NCBI GenBank assembly: GCA_000469685.2
Contig: LS997566.1
Location: forward strand, 14,324,118-14,388,117
From: Haemonchus contortus
Lineage: Eukaryota; Nematoda; Chromadorea; Rhabditida; Trichostrongylidae
Length of the DNA: 64,000 nt
Direction of reading: 5' to 3'
Shown: positions 58,059 through 64,000 of the stretch, in pieces
Position numbering within the stretch: the first letter of the stretch is position 1
Layout of the letters: the number at the start of each line of letters is the position of its first letter
Notes under the pieces: model-generated
Seen by the model: only the letters and a program-made list of their open reading frames with translations
What the model was told of the DNA's origin: nothing
The model's database searches: none
Position numbers and translations under genes: made by a program

Positions 58059-58357
58059 TTGTTCGGTAGCTCATCGATTGGCTCGCCAACATTTCTCCGA
58101 ATTTTCTTCCTACCACTCAGAAATCAATCTTACTTCTGCCCTTTCACGAAGCCTGCAGCCCGACGGTGATTTTCCTGTCGAATCGGACTCAGCAGAAGCT
58201 GTCAGTGTCCTGCAGCAGCCTGTCACCTTCCTGCAAGAGACAAAAAACCATGAGGTTAATTTAAAAGGAAAGCGCTATGGAAATTATGTGCTAAAGAATG
58301 GAGAGGAAAATGTACCTAGAGAAGACAGAATTGGTTTGGCCGATCGATGGTGGCATG
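58059..58357 (+). CDS. Internal exon, unrecognised protein
   Basis: Bounded by a good acceptor (CCCTTCTTTCTAG) and a consensus donor (CATG|GTAAGTAAC), the stretch is open for 99 codons with one extra base at each end. The first part is Ser/Ala/Leu-rich (CSVAHRLARQHFSEFSSYHS). The middle is acidic with a Gln-rich piece (SVLQQPVTFLQ). The end is charged and contains KGKRYGNYVLKNGEENVPRE and then GLADRWWH. A frame of this length between two consensus splice sites is expected less than about once by chance in this window. I do not recognise the family. Weak downstream segments that fit its exit phase begin at 60392 (after CATTTTGCAG) and 60787 (after GGCTATTTTCAG). Confidence 0.45.
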
Positions 58358-58380
58358 GTAAGTAACAGATATCCTAACAG

Positions 58381-58414
58381 GGGTGGGGGGGGGGGGGGTG
58401 GGGGGAGGTGGGGC
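58381..58414 (+). repeat. Interrupted G tract next to a donor site
   Basis: GGG-T, then 14 G, then T, six G and further G runs, starting about 23 bases after the donor of the exon at 58059. This is a strong G-quadruplex candidate on the coding strand at the start of the presumed intron. Confidence 0.9.
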
Positions 58415-58812
58415 TCTACCAAAGGTCGAGCCAGGGAAGCAGTGGGCAAGAAGGAAATCCCATTCATTTAATTATCAAAAGTATTGCTTTTCATTTGAAT
58501 TATAAGTAGATATGGTTTTTTGGAAACTGATTTCGAGCTATTTCCTCCAGACTGGCTTATCATGTAGTTCGCAGTTGCTGGCTTTGTTGAAAAAGTTGTT
58601 TTCGTGCTGACTTGTGCCGTTGCTGCTGATGAAATCATCGCTTCCGAGTGAACAGTGCTGCCTATCCTCCTTTATTTACAGTTAACACTGAGCTGTTAAA
58701 CGCTGTAGCCTTTAGTACATGGTGCGGCATAGTTGATAAGATCTGATTGCAGATACGGTATTTCCCAGACCTACAAAAAGAATGTTTTCTTTTACCCTAT
58801 TATTACTACTAT

Positions 58813-59219
58813 TACCCTAAAATTCCATAGATAAGAGCGGGTGAGCCTTCCGGTGAAAAATTAATTGGAAAAAATCGAAATTGAATGCAGTCACCCCTCT
58901 AACTTGATGGATGGGTAAATTAAACCTCGAGGAAGAAGTTAAGAAGAAGCTCCGCCTCTCAGCTCTAAACCCCGCCCACTTAGTAAACAATTTATATTAA
59001 AAAAACAGCGATCGGTAAAAATCGCTGTTTTTCTATATGAATTGTTTATTAAGTGGGCGGGGTTTAGAGTTGAGGGGCGGAGCTTCTTCTTAACTTCTTC
59101 CTCGAGGTTTAATTTACCCATCCATCAAGTTAGAGGGGTGACTGCATTCAATTTCGATTTTTTCCAATTAATTTTTCACCGGAAGGCTCACCCGCTCTTA
59201 TCTATGGAATTTTAGGGTA
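58813..59219. repeat. 407-bp near-perfect palindrome (fold-back element)
   Basis: The arms 58813-59012 and 59021-59219 are reverse complements over about 200 bases with only about half a dozen differences, mostly near the middle; the loop is CGGTAAAA. The outer ends read TACCCTAAAATTCC and its complement, and CTAT flanks both sides, a possible 4-bp target duplication. Inside each arm are CCGCCxCTCA and ACCCCGCCCAC segments. No protein is encoded. A MITE or fold-back transposon is the most likely class. Confidence 0.93.
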
Positions 59220-62200
59220 CTATCATATTATTTCTATCAGCGACGCTCATTCGGGTATTTCCTCTGCTGGCAAAGCTTTGGTAGTAATGTGGTGGTAGAA
59301 GGAGTTAAGCACCATCGCTCGACTAGCGAGAGCAACCTAATAATGACTTGATGTCATTGCTGTAAAATCAGTCAGGCTTAAGTGAAGCCGAGGCTCCTGG
59401 GCTTCTTGCAATTGTTTTGTACTGTTCGAGTGGCAGAAGCAATGTAGGGACAGGAATGTGGACCGACTGGTAGCTCCCTCGTGTAGATATAAGTGTGCTG
59501 TTCATCAGACGATTTACAGTAACGAATTCCAAGCGAGTCTGTCCCGAAGCATAGTAAGACTTTTTGGAGTGTGCTTGTGGCCTCAACAAAGCGGTTGACT
59601 AGTTCACCAGGGAAGCCAAGGTTGTTCTGTTGGCATTCTCGTAGAGGGCGCGACGTGCAATTTGTCTTCAGTTGTCAACTCTCTAAAATGCCACCTCTGA
59701 TTTGTAAAGAGACGGGCGGATGACTGATGGGAGCATGGGTCGCTTGGCCGAAAAGAACTACTGTAGTTGGTATGGATTTCATTATCGAGTGAGGGCACGT
59801 CTGAAGGAGCCTAGGCGCTCCTTAACCATCCGAACCAAGATTATGCCATCCGGATTCTTGAAATATCGTTTGGCATCTCTCCTCCAGTTCTACCCTACTG
59901 GCAGCTGAACCGCGCCAAAAACAAAACCCCGAAGCCATCCTTCGATTCCGGTAATGGTGTACGTGTTCTGCCAAGCAATGGTGTTCCAGCGGCGCTTCGT
60001 CCATGATGACTGCTCGGATTTTCCGATAGCGGCGGATCGAATAACGAGAAACGTGTTATAATAAACGACAAGTAATTTGTGTTAATTATGTACCCATCCG
60101 AATGTTTGCGTAATCCTGAAGGGGGCTTGAAACTGTTGGGTTGCCCGTCGGTAATAATCAAGTGAGCACTTGATCGATTATCCTTTGTTTAACACTCTCT
60201 GCGTGAGGAGCCAGTTGAGATTACATCCTCCTTGTGTACGTTTTTGTGAAGCTCTATTCATTTCTCTAGACCGGACCCATTAACAGTGTACCACCATTCA
60301 TTAATTCTCATTTCGTTCCCTCCCATGAGCAAACGCTCTCATCGATCATTCTTTCTGTATGAAAGCCCAACGTATTTTTCTCATTTTGCAGTAACTGCCT
60401 TAGGCATGAGATACTTCCAAGCAAAGATCTCGCTTTGGCGGCGCTGCTACTACGCTGCGTCCAAAGTGTGGGAGTTCCGGGGTTGTGCCATAGTTTCTGC
60501 CGTTAGAACTGGGTTCTGGTTCGTGGCGGAATCTCATTTATTCTGGAAATTCTCGGATCTTTTTTTATTCAGAAGTTTCCCTTTTATCCTTTCTCACCTT
60601 CCACTCGCCAGTGAAGCTGATTGTCACAAAATTTACGTGAACAGTTGTTTCGCCATACTCCTTCACCGTATAGGACTGAACTGGTTGAGGCTATACTACT
60701 CCAGAGTTTTAACTTTCTTAGCGAATTAGATTTACGTAAATCGCCTTAGTTGAGAATTTGTAATGCTCCATTCGGCTATTTTCAGGCGATATGTCTATGT
60801 CTTTTGTGGATACTCTAGCCAGTCAAAAGTAAATTCAACAGCAACGAAGACGAGTCAATAGACTTATTCTGATCACTGATTCACAGTCAGATTTAGCTGT
60901 TAGTTCAAGGCAACGCCCTCATTCTGGGAGTTCTAGTCTAAAATTTTTATCTTGAATGGTTTCTTTTCTTGGAGTCTGTTTATCTTTACAACTTCCCAGC
61001 AAAACTGACTATCTCAGGTACAATCAGCAAAGATGGTTCTGTGAATGGCGATTGTTCTTTAGCCTACAATTCTGGCCACTCTTTTATCACATTATCATTG
61101 GGGCATTAAGGGATTACTGTATCACACTTACACGGGACGTTGGAATTCCTCCAATGACGTGATTTCTTCAGAAAGTTCCACCTCTTCGCTATCTCTGAGG
61201 GTCAACAGAAATTTACAATCTTTGCCCTGTATAAACGTGTTTTGCTAGCAACAAAGTTTACAGCGTATCGCCTTGACGTGTGAAAGAGGGGCATTAAGTC
61301 GTCCATCGCTGGTGCAACAGTCATCTAACTGTCCCATGGCAAGCTGCTAGCAAGCGTGGCCACCCACGTCTGAAGCTGTGGTCCCCTTGTTCCGTCTGTT
61401 GCCGTTGCTTATCTTATAGTGAACGATTGCCTGAGATAAGATCTGGGTCGGAGGCGGTACCTGAGATCTACCTCATACGTATGTAGTCGGTCGCAGTTCT
61501 ATTCGTGAACTCTAATTTGAGAATTTCGTTTAAATCTAGTTCTCCTTTGCTTGTGGAACAATTTGTTCTCCTGACTTCGAGATGTCTCTACCCCTTCATT
61601 TTTCTCGGGAAAAATTCCTTTTTTTCAATCCATCTCACCAGAGAATCACTTCTCCAGTCATTCAACATTTCCTGTTTTCTCAACTTTCATTTTGCTCTTT
61701 TTTCTGCGAGAGCGAGCGAAAGCTTCAGCTTTTTTGAGTGACCAACCGCGGATTTTGTTGTTTGCCCTCTATAGTAAGCCCGGTTTTTGGGGTAGACAGT
61801 CCTATTGAAGGGGCTAGGGGTCCCTGCTTTGCAAGACTCAGTGTACTGTTTGCGAGGTTTTTTTGTTAGGATAGCCGTTGATCCGACTTGACCTGATTAC
61901 CTTCTGGCCAGGTTTCATCCAACAAGGTCCCAGCTCAGATCTGTTCCCGAAGATCAAGCAGGAAAACAGTTCGGCTCCTATAGTTTCACGAATGGAGGGG
62001 TCTCAAAAACATCCTATTCTTGGCGAGGTTTCCTTACCATAAATTTTCTCTGCTTCTTCAAAAAATCTATATATTTTAGCACTTTCTCGAAATTGTCTTA
62101 TTCTTATCAGTTCTTGAGAAACTCTATCTGTAGGGGTAATTCGATAATACCCCACCCTTCTAGATTTCTGAATTCAAGTCAAGTTTTATTAAGGCAATAT

Positions 62201-62465
62201 TCTACCTCATAAAAATTGGCGATGCTGTTTGACAGGTTTAGCAAACAAGGATGTTTCAAAAAATGTCGGATAGGAGATTTATTGTACTCTTTTGTACATG
62301 GCTAAATATTAGTTCTCATTTTACTTGGACCAAATGAAGCTTTGATCTATCAATTCATTTGGTGCACATCAATTTCCGAGAATGAGTGGTGTTTTTTCTA
62401 AAATTTTTCCTTTTTGAAATGTAGCTTCTTTAATATCAGCTCTATCTATTTCATTATTCTTTCAG
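59220..62465. other. Unresolved stretch, probably mostly intron
   Basis: It lies between the exons at 58059 and 62466. Two segments enter in the phase left by the 58059 exon: 60392 onwards (VTALGMRYFQAKISLWRRCYY, open to 60729, no clear donor) and 60787-60834 (DMSMSFVDTLASQ, then a possible GTAAAT donor). Neither joins in phase to 62466. They are recorded, not called. Confidence 0.3.
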
Positions 62466-62931
62466 AAACAGGATATGTCGTCACACAATCCACACGACGA
62501 CGTACTCGAGAAAAGTTACGGGGATCTGATCGATATACCTAAAAACGAGCCCGTGCATCCGGAACCGCCAAAACATGATCATGAGCACGAACAGAAGCAT
62601 GATCATGAGCACGAGCAGAAACATGAGCATGAGCATATGCATGAGCACGGGCATGAGCATCAAGGAGGTATGTGAAAACATTCATTTTCAAGAAACTCTC
62701 CTCGAAAATGAAAATCATCTTTTCATTACCATAATCTGAATGATTTTTGGCTAGAAGTGTGCGACACAGGTTTGCTTTTCAAATGGCCGAATTGACCGAT
62801 TCGTTTAATTTTTTCGGAAACGATAATTTACAGGTACGATGATTAAGGGAGGAAACAGTCCCTGCTTCCTTCGGTCCCCTAAAAAATCGAATATATCTGA
62901 GAGTTTTCTCAGGGGGTTCACCTTGAAATGA
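62466..62931 (+). CDS. His/Glu-repeat exon with possible terminal exon
   Basis: After TTATTCTTTCAG the exon 62466-62667 reads KQDMSSHNPHDDVLEKSYGD and then a Pro-containing spacer, followed by HDHEHEQKHDHEHEQKHEH and HMHEHGHEHQG. It ends at the donor G|GTATGT in phase 1. A segment after AATTTACAG at 62834 fits that phase and stays open for 32 codons to a TGA at 62929-62931. Alternating His and acidic residues suggest binding of zinc, copper or nickel ions, as in His-rich loops of ZIP and CDF transporters and in metal chaperones; this is inference, as no transmembrane segment is visible nearby. The ATG at 62475 could alternatively be the start codon, with the AG serving as a trans-splice acceptor. 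Confidence 0.42.
62574..62660 (+). repeat. In-frame 24-bp coding repeat (His/Glu)
   Basis: A 24-base unit starting CATGATCATGAGCACGA occurs twice (62574 and 62598) and continues as CATGAG-based six-base units to 62660. The period is a multiple of three, so expansion or contraction keeps the reading frame. Confidence 0.85.
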
Positions 62932-63737
62932 CATAACTAAGTGGAGGATAGCAAAGGGCATTTTTAATGGTGAGCACAACACATGAGCAGCAAATGTACG
63001 ATGTTCCTGCATCTGAATGTTGTATGCATCAAAAACTGCTATTTTCGGTTCCGCTCTTTTTCCGTAAGAATGAAATCAAGAATCATCATCCTGTTCTGGA
63101 AGCTCTTGAGGATGATGTCGGTTTTCACTCCTGGAACATCCAGAAATGCGATGTGGACATGTCCACTTGGTTATGAGCATACTTGGGTATCCACATTTTC
63201 TCTTCTTTGAGGATTTTCCTTCGCGGGGGTTTTCGTGGTGTAAGAACGATATGCAGGTGCATCGTAATAGCCATCATTTTTAGTGTGAAGTATGGAATAG
63301 TGTACGCAGACATTTGCTTCGCATACGGTAACATTACCATTTAATGGCAGTATTAGACTAGAAAAAGCTTACGTCGGAGAAACTCGAGCAATCGGGGCTG
63401 CGTTTTGATGTCCGCGCAGCATAACGATTTTGCAGTGACTGGAATGTGGAGAGCGAATGTGGCGTTTTAGCGGATACTTTTGAAGCCTTTCATAGCTCCG
63501 CTTTGAGAACTATAAGGGAACTGCGAGCCCTGCTAACAATGGAGAAGTTATCCGTTAGATGGTTTGCATGGGTGATCGACCGATCCATGACCAAGCACGA
63601 TAAGGAGGGTGGGCGCTGTGAAGAGGAATGGAGTGAGAAAAACGACCACTTACTTGCACGATACAGACCAACATACTATCCGCAACTTGTGCCCAATTTA
63701 AGGAGTTGGCATGGAGGAAAGCAGCGCACACATCGCT
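62932..63737. other. Unresolved stretch
   Basis: Several frames on both strands are open for 50-80 codons over 62967-63340 with no decisive feature, so none is called. The frame at 63446-63745 runs into a SINE. Confidence 0.35.
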
Positions 63738-63935
63738 TCGCTTAGTGTGGGGATCGGTATCTGCTTCAATCAACAAAACCTTCCATCCCACAAAGATTGG
63801 TCAATCGGTACCAGACTAGTCTGGGATGGCAGAAGCGTTGAGTTGTTCATCGGCTGTCCACCCCAAGTAATTGTGTAGGCCCATACACATTTGAGACGTC
63901 GTTGCGAAATGGAAAAGTGGAAGTCATGGAAAAAG
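63738..63935 (+). mobile_element. Diverged SINE copy, 5' damaged
   Basis: It retains TCAATCAACAAAACCTTCCA, the GGTACCAGACTAGTCTGGGA segment, TCATCGGCTGTCCACCCCAA, GTAATTGTGTAGGCCCATAC and GAAATGGAAAAGTGGAAGTC. The promoter boxes are not intact. Confidence 0.7.
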
Positions 63936-64000
63936 GGCGTCGATCGCGAGATGCTTTCCAGAAACGGAATTGACAAGCACCTTCTATCCTTCCCTCGGTT
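63936..64000. other. Window end, nothing recognised
   Basis: Sequence after the SINE remnant; no feature was seen. Confidence 0.5.

Noticed and set aside
62967..63340. Possible copper-transporter continuation of the His-rich exon
   Set aside because: No Met-rich motif or Ctr-type transmembrane helices were found. Several frames on both strands look equally protein-like, so no call is justified.

Overview
The window looks like intron-rich, repeat-littered nuclear DNA of an animal, most likely a nematode of the hookworm/strongylid type. What I see: no open frame above about 200 codons, plausible exons of 80-300 bases bounded by TTTCAG-type acceptors and GTAAGT/GTGAGT/GTATGT donors, long homopolymeric G or C tracts, fold-back elements, and about fifteen copies of one tRNA-derived SINE. 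The nematode assignment is inference from splice-site style and from resemblance of the SINE to interspersed repeats I associate with hookworm genomes. No database was searched. There is no bacterial gene organisation, rRNA, CRISPR array or complete transposase.

The best-supported content is repetitive. A SINE with intact A and B boxes of an RNA polymerase III promoter recurs across the window; one copy (34424-34727) is nearly intact and flanked by a 15-bp target-site duplication, and another (20525-21005) carries a nested 164-bp insertion with a 10-bp duplication. Fold-back structures include a 407-bp near-perfect palindrome (58813-59219), two perfect hairpins that abut (38392-38528), an 83-bp inverted repeat (10094-10306) and two compact perfect hairpins (43065-43108, 52943-52997). 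A tandem array of 120-160 bp units, each holding a GC-rich palindromic box, fills 13.0-14.15 kb next to a GTCT microsatellite.

Protein-coding content is sparse and only partly recoverable by eye. Stronger candidates are: a three-exon, phase-0 gene start at 30592-32218 (+, Pro/Ser/Thr-rich, unrecognised); a terminal exon at 50654-50804 (+) that resembles helix 8 and the C-tail of a class A G-protein-coupled receptor; an internal exon at 58059-58357 (+); a His/Glu-repeat exon at 62466-62667 (+); and a minus-strand chain of phase-0 exons between 47.9 and 45.0 kb. Several single exons (7.2, 26-27.6, 36.6-37.2, 39.5, 41.4 and 51.4-52.1 kb) are weaker. Stop-free stretches of 60-90 codons are common by chance in a window this size, so exon calls without a motif or a phase-consistent partner are tentative.

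I see no multi-gene functional cluster and no undescribed system that the sequence can prove. The most interesting material is the mobile and structured DNA.
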